From Ancylostoma caninum (taxonomy: Eukaryota > Nematoda > Chromadorea > Rhabditida > Ancylostomatidae): a stretch of 64,000 nt of DNA. A model generated the notes under the pieces. It did not search any database. It was not told where the DNA came from and saw only the letters and a list, made by a program, of their open reading frames with translations. This document shows, piece after piece, positions 12,221-23,889 of this stretch (its first letter is position 1; each line of letters opens with the position of its first letter). Location of the stretch: contig JBAJFG010000172.1 of the NCBI GenBank assembly GCA_037903475.1, positions 3,960,001 to 4,024,000 of the forward strand, written 5' to 3'. A program made the position numbers and the translations under genes.

Positions 12221-13113
12221 CTTCAGATGCGGTCGTTACGACTTTATAACGTTTTACGCCCTGAAATATCTGCTGTGTGGCATTTCGAATTCGATTTTCA
12301 AGCCAGTGCCATTACTACTATTCTGTATTTTCCAAGAAAACCCTTTATGAAGTGATCAGCTATCTTAGAATTGTTCATGCTGTCGTTCGTCGGTAGGGGG
12401 AAGGTGTGACATACCCATCTCAGCAATGAAGGCAACACTACCTACCAAGGTAAGCAGGTAACGAGAAACAGATGGCAAGCTGAAGAACGAGGACAAGCAT
12501 AGTAATATCCGGAAAAGGTCCATTCGTGATAAAAGATCGCAGTGAAGAGATGAAGAGACTTGTTACGAATCATTGACGGCAATATTTACTAGCAGAGACA
12601 ATTCTTTTGCTATGCTATGCTGATAGCCAGTTAATATTTCATGACAGTGAAAAAAAGGAAGTGGTTAAGTGCGATTGGTTGATGAGGTTGTGTCGCATTT
12701 GAGTGTGGCGTAATTCGAATTCTTAACAAAACAGGTATGTCGAGTGGAACAGTCAGGTCGAAAACTTGATCAGAGCTCTTGATGACCTGCTCTTAATGTT
12801 GGTGATCGACCAAAAACATCATCAAATTGACTCTATAACGAGTTCTTTTGGTGATTTATAATGAAAGTTTTCATATTGAAAGTGGACATCCTGAGTATAA
12901 GGTACATAGGACAAGCGTGGCGTAGGCTTATTTACTCCATCGACCCAATAGGGTCACCTGCAAGAGTACGAGAGCAAGAGTACAGAGGCATTTTTTCTCC
13001 TGCAATTTTACCTATTTGCCGTTGTATTTTGGCAATATTTTCAATGTTATTAGAAAGCTTTTCTCTTGTTCTACAGAATGATGTCATACATTAATTTACG
13101 TACACCAGGATAC
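12221..13113. other. 3' flank of the PAN-ZP gene, no supported gene
   Basis: This stretch lies downstream of the stop codon at 13114 on the minus strand. It should contain the 3' UTR, but I found no convincing AATAAA close to the stop. Nothing else is recognisable. Confidence 0.4.
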
Positions 13114-16100
13114 TTAAGTCTTCGGGCTGGGAAAAAGCAGTAGGTCGGCAAAGAAACAGCGCTTTCGACATCTAGGATGACTCGTGAGAATCTCACCACC
13201 TGCGCGGCACTGAGGTAGTTTTCCCAATCTTTTCATCGTCGAGCCTTGAGTGTTGCCGAACCTCCCTGTAGTACATATCTGTGTCTTGTATGCATGCATT
13301 AGCTAATAGTTTCAGGAAAGTCGCTCCACATTGGTTTGCTATGCTTGAAAAGGACACACCTATGCATTACTACTAACCACTATCGTAGTAAACAGTGTAT
13401 GAAATCGACGTAGGTAAGCAAAAATACATAGTAGCACGAAAAATTCACGAATTTATCACCATAATTGCACAAACTTCACAGAGAAAGACAATAGTACCCG
13501 TGGAAAAAATGCTGAGGAAATTCAATTGCACTAAGCGCTGCACCTATGAAACAACTGCATAGTGACGAGGAAGTATACAAGCAATTATGTTTTTTTTTTC
13601 ATAATGTATGTTCACCTAACAACGAACTTCATGTGAGCATATACGCTCACTATAGCATACATGAAAGGAGGTACTGTCACTCCACTCGCCGAGCTTCCGT
13701 CTTCGATGAGCTGGTCTCTCCGTTCAATTGGTACTGCACCTCTGCTGGAACCGGTATCCTGGAGCTGCGATAGGCACGCCACTGCTGGAAAGAGAGGTCT
13801 GCGTAAGCTGCCAGATCTTACCAAATATCATTAACGCATTATACTTATATTTATTGATCGGTTTTTTATTCATCTATGTATTTTCCCGCACATTTTCGTC
13901 GCGAAACAACTATCACTTCAAAATTTCCATGATCACTTATGAGTAACTCCTAGGCCTGGACGCATAATTTAGGTTACCTAGGGTAAACGCATTGACGCGT
14001 GTGTTAACTATAGGTAAAATAATGGGGTGTTAACACGTTTCCCTTGAGAGATCAAGATGATGCACGCGTCACCTGAGCTCGGATGCATCATTTGAAGGAC
14101 AGGTAATCTCATACCGACGAGTATAGTTACCTATGAATAGCAGCAGGGCGTAGACAACTTTACATATGGGTAAACTTGTTGGTATGTACCCGGTAAAGGG
14201 TAAGTTTGTGCTGGGGCGCATACATTATTGAGACCACACTTGGTAAAAGTGCTTACGTACATATCAACGATAGGTAAATTTGTGAGTTTATCTCGACGAT
14301 GCATGCTTTCACCCCGAATAATCTCAACGATACATGTGGCTCTTGGGAACATCAACGCGTCTGAGCTCTGTGCCCGCATGCATCAGTGAGACCACCCAGG
14401 GTAATCATCCCAACGGCTGTTAATTCACCCGTCATTAACAAGGCGTTAACACGCTTACCCTGGGTAATCTCAATGATGCATGCCAGCCTTGGGGTTTATG
14501 TGTAGTAATTATAGAAACGCACAAAATGTTTAGCTGTGTTTGCATCGAAGTTGACTTACAATGAGACAACTACATTGGTTCTCAACGCCCGAAAAGAAGA
14601 CGCTTCCACGAGAAAAAGAGATTTTTACGTTTTTACCGGTGCATTTTCTACCAGCTGTTCGTAGGGTAGCACTACAATCCTGTTCAGAAGTATGTACGCA
14701 GAAAAAAGTAGCCAAATGATTAAACAAGTTTTTTTCTAATAATCTGCCTTACCTGTATGTAGCAGTAAATAATACACATGCATGAAGCTAAGAGGAAGAG
14801 CTGAATGGAGGCCAAGATTACGGTGAATAAGCATGTCACGTCATTCGAGAGACAGTGGCGTAGAGCCGACGTGATTGGCTGGTTATTCATCTGTAACGCT
14901 ACGTTCTGCAAACACAAATAAATGGCAAAAGGGTATCCCTACCATTCGCACTTGCACTTCTTCCTCGTGCAATAGCTCTTTTTCAAGGATATCACGGTTG
15001 CTGGTAATTCCGAGCGCTTCCGACTGTCTCTTAGAGCTAACCGGTGTCAAGATGGTGATGCGACCACCGTGAACCTTGAAAAATGTAGGTTCGACGCCAG
15101 AAACCCGGTGTGATCATGCTAAAAGTGGGTAAAATGCGAGCCAAAGCGAAAACCTTGTAGATGTCTTGTATCAGCTCAATTTGCCGCGGTCCAACAGCAC
15201 GTTTCACGCGCACTTCGTTCTCAGAGGGCTCCCTGAACAGGATGGTATAGTGAATATTGAAGTAAAACTCGAGAAATTTATAGGATCCACTTCTTCTCCA
15301 CGTCATCTAGCCAGAGTTCTTCATTACATTTCGGCCAACAGTCGAATCTACAAGTCTCGACCAATGCCTGGTAGACGAACTGGGCCTGTAACAGCTACTG
15401 CATAGAATTTCAATGTGTTATTAGCCAGTTAATGTGCTCTCACTTCATCGTCAAAACCACCGAAGTTGATCTTATAACGGATTTCTCGCGGTGACGGTCG
15501 TGACATACCCACGATGTAGTTACGATGAGTGACGCAGCTAAAACACTGAATATAGAGAAAAACCGACTAGAATTTATCATACGAAGCAAATGATCGCCAT
15601 TTTACTTATTTATCCACTTATTTATTTATTTATTTATTGATTTATTCACCAATAAGGTGACCCAACACAACCACCATCATTATATTTTGCTCATTTGCTT
15701 ATTTATCTCCTATAGATTCCAGCATTCACCACATGGAAGCGATGAAAAAAGTGAAAAGGGACTATTGGAAGTTGAAATAGCAACTTTTCCGGTAAGTATT
15801 CAATGGTTTTTGTCAATTTTGGGGGTGTATCGAGGTTGTAGATAAAAAATTACAGAGTCGCTCTAGTAACATGTACATGGAGGGTGCGGCAAAAGTCTTT
15901 GGACGAGCATAATCGCTCACTAAAAACATACGGAAAAGCAACTTTGTAAAACTAGTGGTCATTTTTGTTTATGGCCAAGTTGAGCGCATAAATATCATTT
16001 TTGATATAAGGGTTCGCTCCTCTCTTAGGAGCACAGACTTCGAAAAGTCCAGGTGAAACGTGGACTTTGGCGCGCAGGTAGTGGAGTTACAGTCGGGTCC

Positions 16101-19100
16101 GGCAGCCACTGCAAATGGGCTCCGGCGGGCGCCGGCCGCCGCCACCCTCCGGCGCCCCGGTATTAATGAGCTATAAATCACTCGAGCACGGGAGAAAGCG
16201 AAGAAAAATACAATTTCAGTCCATAGTAGACAGAGTGCAGTGGATATGTTGAGGCTATAAAGCAGGGGACCATTTGCACAACTTTCACGTTTTTTCATTT
16301 TTTTGATTTTCATGGGGAAAGATTTCTGAATACACAATGAGCGAAGCCAACTCTTCCATTTTCTGCTATAGTACACTGCTTCGCGAATACAAAAATGGCC
16401 GTTATTCTTCTATAGATGGACACAGTACTTCAGTTATCCCATCTGAATAATAAAGCTCATCCAATTCAGGATCCTCAGAAATAATTGAAATCCGTATAAA
16501 TTGTTCCATATCCATTGCGAAGTAGTTCTACCGCTGTCATTTATCTTTCGTGGAGCAGTCCTTTACGGCGGAGTTACTCTCTCCCGGTTTCCCTCAACTT
16601 TGAAAAAGTGGTTTTTCACTATTACTTACACTATTACTATTACTTACACTTACACTTATCGTAGTTTATCTTCGAAATTTATGCAAAACGTTGCCGGATG
16701 CCTTCCTGGACTACCCGAAGGAGATCACGGGGGACGTTCCAAGCAGTGAACCCCAAACACTGCGATACTTAACTCTGGATCTCCAACGGAGTGGAACCAG
16801 CGATAGGGACAGATTGCAATCTGCCACTCAAACCACTGAGCCATCCGGGCTACTTTTTATGTTGGAGTTTGTTAGATAACTGCAGCAGTCCTAGGCAGCA
16901 TACTATATGTATTTGCAAAACTGGGGCACAGGGCAGGCTTCGATCCCCTGACCACCACAACGTCGATCATTCGCTCAACCCACTGAGCTATGCGCGCACG
17001 CGATGTAACGTACAAACGGTGACCACTATTACTTACATCTACACTTATCGTAGTTTATCTTCGAAATTTAGGCGAAAAGGGAGTTGAGTGCACTCCTGTG
17101 AAGCCTAAGCTTAAGCCTTAAACCCATTCTTAAGCGTAGGGTTAGGTTATCTACCCTGTCTATTATGGACTAAAATTGTATTTTTCTTCGCTTTCTCCCA
17201 AGCTCGAGTGATTTATAGCTCATTAATACCGGGGCGCCGGAGAGTGGCGGCGGCCGGCGCCCGCCGGCGCGCATTTGCAGTGGCTGCCGGACCGGACTGT
17301 AGTTTACCCCCCCCCCCTCCACTTCTCCGTCCATTTGCGAGAAGATCGTAAATTGCTGTGGGAGGTAGCAGAAGCCTTTTACTATGGAACCTACAAGAGT
17401 CTCCAGTGGCCATAATTTTTGCCAACAAACACGGAAATCGCGTTACCATAACTATTTTCGCTCCTTTAACATCGAATTCACACTTGCTCTTTTTACGTGG
17501 TAGAATTACTAGTTTGCCCTTTCTTGATGTATACAGGCTAATCTGGGTTTAAAGAATGATGAAATTGCCTTCAATAGTGAGTATTCCTCTCTACTGCAAA
17601 GGTGGGAATAAATAATCGCCTATCGAGGTCCTGCATATATCATGAAAGATTCTGTAGTGTTTTGAAGGTTCTCTGGTCTAAGGCTCTCTTAACACCACAC
17701 AGGGATTCGGACCTGTTCCAGAACGGTTGAGAAGGCCTGAGATTGATTTGACTCCATCAGTGTGCGTGCCGGGTCAATGTCGCATACGCAATTAATTTTC
17801 CAAGCCTGGGTCGCTGCCAGTGGAGGAAATTTCAGGATCAAAAATATTATTTATGTTTACGACTCAACTGCTGACTTATAACAACTACCGATTTTTCAGT
17901 TTCTTCTTCCCCATGTTTTGGAGATCGGTTGTGCTTGTCCAAAGACATTTGCTGCATCCTGTACTTACCCATCATCTCCAATAAGACTGATCGTGTGTTT
18001 TGAGTTGATACCTCTAGCTTTCAGATTCGAGACGAAGATGTGGCTTTCGGATTCCTGAAAAGAAAGCGCTAAAGAGGGAGAGAACCTTGTTAATAAGGCC
18101 TTGCTAGCCAAATAATGTACAGATGGCAGAAGCGAAACATTATATGTATCAAGAACTGATTAGAAGCTACACGTACATCGTTCACTTTAAGCGACAACCA
18201 TCCATGTTCTCCGAATCGCACAATGTCGGTTTCTACTCCGTCAGCATTCAAAACCGAAAGAGAATAGCGAGGACGTGGTGCTTGGCTTGGCACGTAGATG
18301 ATATTGTTGCTACTGCAATGAACACAACGCTGAGAGAGTAAAGAGATAAAGATAAGGTAAGAGAACTAAAGAAAGGGATTTCACACATAGTGGTGAATTA
18401 TTATAGAAGGCTACAGCTATATTTCACATGGAATATAGTACAATGCGCGGCCATCTCCAGCGGAATCAATTTCGATTCTTTTAACCAGTAATCGATACGT
18501 ATCAAAATCAATGTCGCCTGGAGGGGGGCGACACAGTGCACTATAACCTACGTGGAATATTGCCGCTTTCAAACTATAATATTAACTACAGTCTGCTAGC
18601 TCAGAGATGGCACTTGGGTCCACTTTGTCTGCAATTACGACCTCATTCCGAAATCACCCAAGTAACCTAATTTTTACACTCTTTTAATATGTATGTGGTG
18701 TGACTGCCTCCATTTTGATGTTCCTTACTGCAGTTTAGCGAAATTTCTTTCCACGCGCCTCCTATGGGCAAAGTCGTAATTGCAGACAAAGTCGACCCAG
18801 GTGCTATCTCTGAGCTGACGGACCATACTTCAACACTCACAGTGTACGATACGTTGTGTTGGGCTCATTTACGACCATTTGAGCTGTGAGCATCTGGTCG
18901 CTGATGTCCATTTGAGAGTGGATTTGACAGTAGACCTGTTAAGAAAACAAGCAATTTGAATCATTGTTTTAAAGGCGGTACCTACGGAAATTCTGCTCCT
19001 TAAGGTTTTGCTATATTCCTAGAGGTATAGCATAGCGAAAACGAATGCTGTGGTCAATTTTGTGAAATCCTACAGAAAAGCCAGTTTTCATTGTCATAAG

Positions 19101-22100
19101 TTTAGCCCATTTGCAAGGAATAGTCGAGTTATCCGAGCATGAAAATAGTTTTGTAAAAGAAAATAAGAAGGAGTTTACATCAACTTACTGTTGTCGTTTC
19201 ATTACTATTATTTTTGGATATTTACTTTTAAGCATTTAAACATAGGATTGACTCTTCTATGGGTTTGCAAAAAAGGTTCATTCGGGTGCTCAAACTCCGT
19301 ATGGTGAAGTGCACAAAAAATATGTACAAGTATACATACGGGCATAAAACAGAAAAATTCACACGTTACACACAACAGCATCGGAATAGCTTTTCAGACA
19401 GAATTTTCTTTACAAAATCTAGGCAGCCTGTATCCCTGTTTTTCCAAAACAGTCATTTCTGGTACTGCATCCCCCTCCATGTATCCCCTCCAACCAAAAA
19501 AAAATGTGATAAACATACCTGCAAAATTTTATCCCTAATGGTGATTAGATTTGTACTGCCCTCTTTCACATGTACAACACCGCTGTGAGATCGAATCGGG
19601 GTTTCCTGAATGAGAGAGATTCATCAGAGCAAACGTTTTCACGAAATAGTCTAAAAAGCCATAACTAACGGTTTTGTCTATGCCACATTCCTGATATGGC
19701 ATTTGTACTGTAAAATTGTATGATGCTGCTATTTTCTTCTCACAGATCACGTCCTTCCTTCGCTTCGTTTTCATGGATCCACTGAAAAAATGTTCCATCC
19801 AATTTTGGAAGATGTGGGAGATGTGGAAAGTGGAATCACACCTGAACAATCGCATGGATAGCCCGTGAATTTCCAAAGCATCGTTGCGGCATTTAAGGGC
19901 AACTGGAAGGGAAATTTTAAAAAATTCAAGGCAAAAGACTTGGGTATGGACAAACTTGGGATATGCGTGGCTGCAGTGTACAACCAATTCTAATGAGGTT
20001 CATTTAGGTGCATAGGATGGAGGAGTCTGCTCAGGATTGAATTGGCGTAATATAAATATTGTAGGAGTGCTCTTCAACCTTCCTTAGCCCTCTAGCTTTG
20101 ACAAATTTGAACGATAAAGGGAAATAAAATCTACTAGTCCCGCGAGAGTTTTGAAGAATTAGTTGCTCCCTCCACAAAACTGCGCTCACAATCAATGCAG
20201 TCGTCAAGCGTTCCATGTACGAGATCCGAATTTCGAGTCGCTAGTGGACTCCTTCCCGAAGATCTACTGTCCTGATGATTGATGTAGCACAGCTTACCCA
20301 GCTTGTCGTAGGTGTACGACCTGAAACAGGGCTAATGACGTCATCTGCTCGCAGTCAAGCGAAGCTCAAACTTTTCAAACGGTTGCCGAACAATCGCTCA
20401 CGATAATACTTGAGACCTAATAAGAGAAGCCAAACCCCCCGGGGGGGGGGGGAGCGGGGTGTGGACTAGCTGCGATATATCCAAAAATTCCTCAACGATT
20501 TGAGAGCGATTTTACTTTTCTACTCCATTCTAGGTTGCCGGTTTCGAAAAAGGGTACGTTATTGTAACCCATAAAATCCCACCGTATAATAATACACGAA
20601 CCTGCACGGGTCGCCAACTTTCTCGCGAGCAATGCACTTTCGCTCACAATCCTCAGCGTCAGTGACATCAGAGATCACCTCATCATAGAAGTCTGTAAGG
20701 CCCGCAGCGTTCACTCGCATGAAACTGCATCTCGATGACGACATCGGTACTGTAACAACGGTTAATACTAGAAGGCACATCTCTGGAATAATGAGAACCA
20801 TTGTAAAACGGATTATTTACTTATTCATTTATCTTTCAAAGTTTTGAACTGACTGTAAAAGGAACAAAAAGAGAAAAAAACAGTAGAAACACAGCACGCC
20901 CCAGCTCGAATCGGTGCAGGACTCAGAGTCGTGATAATATCCAGAAAAAATAATATCGAAGTGTACCTTTAAACTGATCGAAAACTTTTTACGGCCGGAA
21001 TTTCACAATAAAAAAAAAACTCTTTAAACTACTGGACTCTAGAAAGATTCAGATTCCTTGTCTCCTATGAGTAAATTCTCCATAAATATTCACGAAAACC
21101 CTGGTTTTCAGCTGAAAACCCCACTCACCTTCTAGGCAATTATTCTCGTAGATGTCTCTATTATCACTGTAGGCGAAGTGATTCTTCATATTGTACACGG
21201 TGCTCGGTGACGCTTGTAACAGGTCGCAGGACGAGTTGTGACGATGGAACTGCGCCGCGCGACAATCCGACCTGAATTTTGCGCCGAAAATTATAATGTA
21301 TTCGGACTATTCAGGCTCTAATTGTCAGAAAGTGGGCCATTTTCACTTCTAAAGCGTTGATCCCATAATTATGCAGTTAGACACGTTGACCTGGTTTCAG
21401 GAAACATTGTCGGACTAATCCTCCCGTGAATGGCGCAACCATTTTAATGGAAAGGTGCAGCGAGGAAAGTGGAAAAAAGCTGGAATCCTTGGGAAGGAGA
21501 TAACTTTTTCCGTTATTGTTCCCCGGCTGGAAAATTTTCCTTTCTTTCATTCCACTTTCAACAAGCTAGTCATAAAAGGGCGAGAGGAGAAATACTCCAG
21601 AAAAAAATCCTCTCTGGATGAGACTGGCAGGCTCATTTATGAGGATCTTTGCAAATACCTACCTCTCTTGACATTTTACCAAACAAGCTTCGAGGGATTG
21701 GACATTTTCGGAAAGTAGAACGAGTTCTTTGGAAATTGTTTCCAAGTGGACGAGTCTCCCGAATGCAAACGTCCGATGGGAACAAGCTTCTGAAAAAAAG
21801 CATTACAGCTGCACTTTGAATGTCTTGGGCAGCATCGAATAGCATCTGGAACAATCTGGAAGCCTAGGCTTAAAGGCGCAGTCTCACCAAAAAACAGCTT
21901 CTGCGATATTTATGTGACTGAAATCACTAGAAGCCGCTGACCGCAATCGCAAATGGTGGAGTGTAAGGATGTGGCAAAACAGGTTGTTGAGTGGCTTCTT
22001 TTGGGGAGAGTTAGGGCGGAGCCAAGACGAGAGTACAAGATTTCCACACTATGCATCCTGTTGTCGCCCAAACGAGGAGCGCACTCTTTACCTATTAGCT

Positions 22101-23030
22101 GCTGCGCAAGTAAAGAGTGCATGGTGCAGAAATCTAGCACTCTCTTCCTGGCCCCGCCCCAACTCTCACCAAACGAAGCAACTTGTGAACTGATTTTTCC
22201 AGATTTCTGCACCAAATCATGAATACCATTGTGCTAGCAGCTGTTGGTGATTACGTCCATAGAGAAATCTTTGGAATTTTTCTGAGGTGAGGCAGTGATT
22301 CTAAGCTCCACGTCAGAGATGGTGTAAAGAAAACAAATTAGAAAAAACAGTGAAATTGGATTTTCTTGTATAAATGAACATCGTGACCCAAAATTGTTCA
22401 GCCTGGAGTGACTCAAATAGAGTGAATTCAAAAAATAAACCAACCATTGAGGTGGATCTTCATTCCTGAATAGAGTACCGCCTCTGGAAGAGGGAGCTCG
22501 ACCTCTTTCGCAGGTTTCTTGACGTCAATCAACAGACAGTGTGCTTTGTCATCGCTCTTGGTTAGGTAGTTGAATCCTCCACAGTCAGTCTCCTGAAAAA
22601 AAAATTGTAAAAAATATATAGAATTTGTGGTGGCGCCAATACAATTTTTTGCTTGACGGACGACACTCACATTCAGACATCGTGCTGAGCATTCACGCAG
22701 ACTATCAACATTAAACTGTGAGAGTACAGAGCCTCTGACGACGCTTGAACTTTCAACAACGAAGGACGTATGTAAACTGTCTGAAAAAAGCGGGTTATGG
22801 CGTTATTTGACTGTTCCACGGACTAAATTTGATGGATAATTATGCCCAGTATGGACAAAGTTTGCTGGTTTCAGAACAAGGGATTTTATCGGGTGTCTCA
22901 CAACGGCATATAACGAGAATGTCTACTAGGAAGACGAATTCAGCATGTTCTGCAGCAAATGACAACCGTACTCACCTACCATACCCGACATCAATAGTAA
23001 AGCTAGGAAAACACACAATTCGTCAGCCAT
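13114..23030 (-). CDS. noah-2: PAN/Apple + ZP domain transmembrane protein (NOAH/NompA-like), 21 exons, 727 aa
   Basis: Seen: exons (5'->3' on minus) 23030-22976, 22780-22671, 22592-22445, 21789-21663, 21271-21129, 20749-20602, 20320-20190, 19902-19842, 19781-19670, 19605-19519, 18935-18841, 18312-18177, 18054-17969, 15537-15444, 15394-15291, 15232-15154, 15074-14943, 14905-14753, 13784-13681, 13265-13200 and 13126-13114 all have GT..AG borders, and every phase matches, giving 2184 nt (727 codons plus TAA). The product has a signal peptide (1-18), PAN modules at about 40-100, 105-194 and 200-280 (the first lacks the usual leading Cys), a ZP domain from C285 to about C534, a furin-type RVKR at 554-557, a helix at about 641-664 and a basic/Ser-rich 60-residue tail. 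Known: PAN+ZP+TM is the architecture of nematode NOAH-1/-2 and insect NompA, which organise apical extracellular matrix. Inference: I recall NOAH-2 as similar in length and NOAH-1 as longer, hence the symbol; NOAH-1 or another PAN-ZP member is possible. The weakest joins are the 13-nt last exon (ends SPKT), the exon 17 acceptor (AAG) and the exon 19 acceptor (CAGCAG, two choices). Confidence 0.88.
13960..14490. repeat. Dispersed GGGTAA/GTTAAC repeat family, locus 1 (in intron 18)
   Basis: Repeated short blocks recur in both orientations: GGATGCATCA, CATCAGTGAGACCACCCAGG, GTAATCTCAATGATGCATGC, GTTAACACG and TACCCGGTAAAGGGTAAG. The same block set is present at 61410-62000 and 63630-63735. The locus lies in the intron between exons 18 and 19 of the PAN-ZP gene. 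Confidence 0.7.
16779..16851 (-). ncRNA. tRNA-like / SINE-type segment 1
   Basis: On the minus strand, GCCCGGATGGCTCAGTGGTT gives an A-box-like block (TGGCTCAGTGGT). A B-box-like GGTTCCACTCC lies about 45 nt later. The acceptor stem does not clearly close, so I call a tRNA-derived fragment rather than a functional tRNA gene. Confidence 0.4.
16930..16998 (-). ncRNA. tRNA-like / SINE-type segment 2
   Basis: On the minus strand, GCGCGCATAGCTCAGTGGGT contains a full A-box match (TAGCTCAGTGGG). A weaker B-box (GGGATCGAAGCC) follows about 40 nt later. The acceptor ends do not pair well. It probably belongs to a tRNA-derived short interspersed element. Confidence 0.4.
18598..18815. mobile_element. 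MITE copy A (in intron 11 of the PAN-ZP gene)
   Basis: The terminal inverted repeats are AGCTCAGAGATGGCACTTGG...ACTTTGTCTGCAATTACGAC and the reverse complement of GTCGTAATTGCAGACAAAGT...AGGTGCTATCTCTGAGCT. The interior shares TTTTTACACTCTTTT and TGTGTGGTGTGACT-type blocks with copy B at 26697-26947. About 218 bp, no coding capacity. Confidence 0.85.
20435..20452. repeat. C6G12 homopolymer junction
   Basis: Six C followed directly by twelve G, in intron 6 of the PAN-ZP gene. It can form a hairpin or G-quadruplex. Other G/C runs of at least 8 occur near 5070, 17306, 23187, 34640, 49770, 56646 and 62830. Confidence 0.9.
21985..22190. mobile_element. Foldback element in intron 3 of the PAN-ZP gene
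   Basis: GCTTCTTTTGGGGAGAGTTAGGGCGGAGCC near 21995 is mirrored, as a reverse complement with mismatches, by GGCCCCGCCCCAACTCTCAC..GAAGC near 22152-22185. GCGCACTCTTTAC and GTAAAGAGTGC form the inner pair. The overlapping open frames on both strands are artefacts of this palindrome. Confidence 0.75.
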
Positions 23031-23101
23031 AGTGTGTGAGGCAATCCTGGGCCTCGATAATTACATGAGCGCGCGATCCAGGACGATGATAATAAGCGCC
23101 C
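23031..23101 (-). promoter_or_regulatory. 5' UTR with likely (trans-)splice acceptor of the PAN-ZP gene
   Basis: On the minus strand a GATTTTTCAG acceptor ends at 23101 and is followed by 70 nt leading to the ATG at 23030. A strong acceptor just upstream of a start codon is what an SL trans-spliced nematode mRNA shows, but a normal 5' intron would look the same. A two-codon upstream ORF (ATG TAA) lies inside the leader. The 23030 ATG is chosen because it opens directly into a hydrophobic signal peptide and its exon ends in phase with exon 2. Confidence 0.5.
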
Positions 23102-23880
23102 TGAAAAATCAGGCATCGATTTGAAACGGGAAACTACAGCGGAAACCAGCAACAGGTGAGTGAAAAACTGGAAAATAATAGGCTGGGGCGGGGGGGGGGG
23201 GAGAGAAATTATTCTGGAGGGGATGAACGTTCTGGATCACTGAACAGTTAGCAAGGAAGCATAATGAGGATTTACTTACAAACAAGTGAAAAAACCGAAC
23301 ATATATGAGGGAGGAAAATGTATTTTAATCAAAGCATGATGTTTAAATAATATTGACTAATACTTTGCGCCGTGGATATCTGTAAGAAACGAATCCTCCA
23401 GGAAAGTAGCGCAGTGACCTTGTTTATTACAAAAAATGGTATTTTGTAGAATGAATATACGCATGAAAAATAACTTATTTATTTTGCTTTGGTTATTTTT
23501 GCAAGACTTTAATATTGTCATTCATCAATATTTAATGTTATTTCCGAATTTTCTTCCAGTCTACTTCAATTTCATTTTTGCATTGTCTACTGTATAGAGC
23601 AGAGAATTCCCAAGATGTGGAGCGTTGCACCTGAAGACGTCAGTGGACCGAATTTTATGATTGGTCAGTTCATCTAACTGTCCAATCGCAGGGTTAAGAT
23701 ACATAGTTTTTCCAAACGCTTCACGTCCGGGTGCGTAAACATCATAGGTGGTCGAAGGTGGGCCTACCTATGCTCCGAATTACGAAAGTTTTTAGGTGAG
23801 TTCCAGGGGAATGTATGTTGAGGTAATTTTGGTTCTAGTGAAGAAAACAAATCTATACTCAGACAATTTTTCGGAAGGGC
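23102..23880. other. Upstream region of the PAN-ZP gene
   Basis: This is the likely promoter side of the gene. It contains a G-run (about 23187-23200) and otherwise AT-rich sequence. I could not identify a TATA box or other defined element with confidence. Confidence 0.35.
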
Positions 23881-23889
23881 AGGGGGGCC

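Larger units (their letters stand above)
16078..17323. mobile_element. GC-rich terminal-inverted-repeat element inside intron 13
   Basis: The left arm 16078-16233 and right arm 17156-17323 are near-identical inverted repeats of about 155-165 bp. The shared core includes CCGGCAGCCACTGCAAATG, CGGGCGCCGGCCGCCGCCAC, CCGGTATTAATGAGCTATAA and AGAAAGCGAAGAAAAATACA. The interior carries two direct copies of CACTTATCGTAGTTTATCTTCGAAATTTA (about 16650 and 17042) and two tRNA-like segments. No transposase is present, so it is a non-autonomous element. Arms this long and GC-rich would form a very stable hairpin in the pre-mRNA. Confidence 0.85.
15538..17968 (-). other. Intron 13 of the PAN-ZP gene, 2.43 kb, transposon-filled
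   Basis: Donor GG|gtaagtac at 17968 and acceptor ttttag at 15538 join GG to C, restoring a Gly codon before a ZP-domain Cys. It is several times longer than most other introns of the gene. Nearly half is a GC-rich terminal-inverted-repeat element (16078-17323). A TTTA/TTTATT low-complexity stretch (about 15605-15650) lies near the 3' end. I found no exon in it that the phases require. Confidence 0.8.

Noticed and set aside
14530..14727. Open frame after a GAACAG acceptor, first considered as the last exon of the PAN-ZP gene
   Set aside because: It is in phase and ends in a stop, but the exons at 13784-13681, 13265-13200 and 13126-13114 join in phase and give a more typical charged cytoplasmic tail.
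15366..15397. Shorter exon 15 reading AVTGPVRLPGIGRDL
   Set aside because: It requires an incoming phase that exon 14 does not supply; the alternative acceptor gives a Cys-rich ZP-like exon with matching phases on both sides.
18420..18520. Open stretch between exons 11 and 12 (FDTYRLLVKRIEID)
   Set aside because: Exons 11 and 12 already join in phase and the ZP sequence reads through without it.
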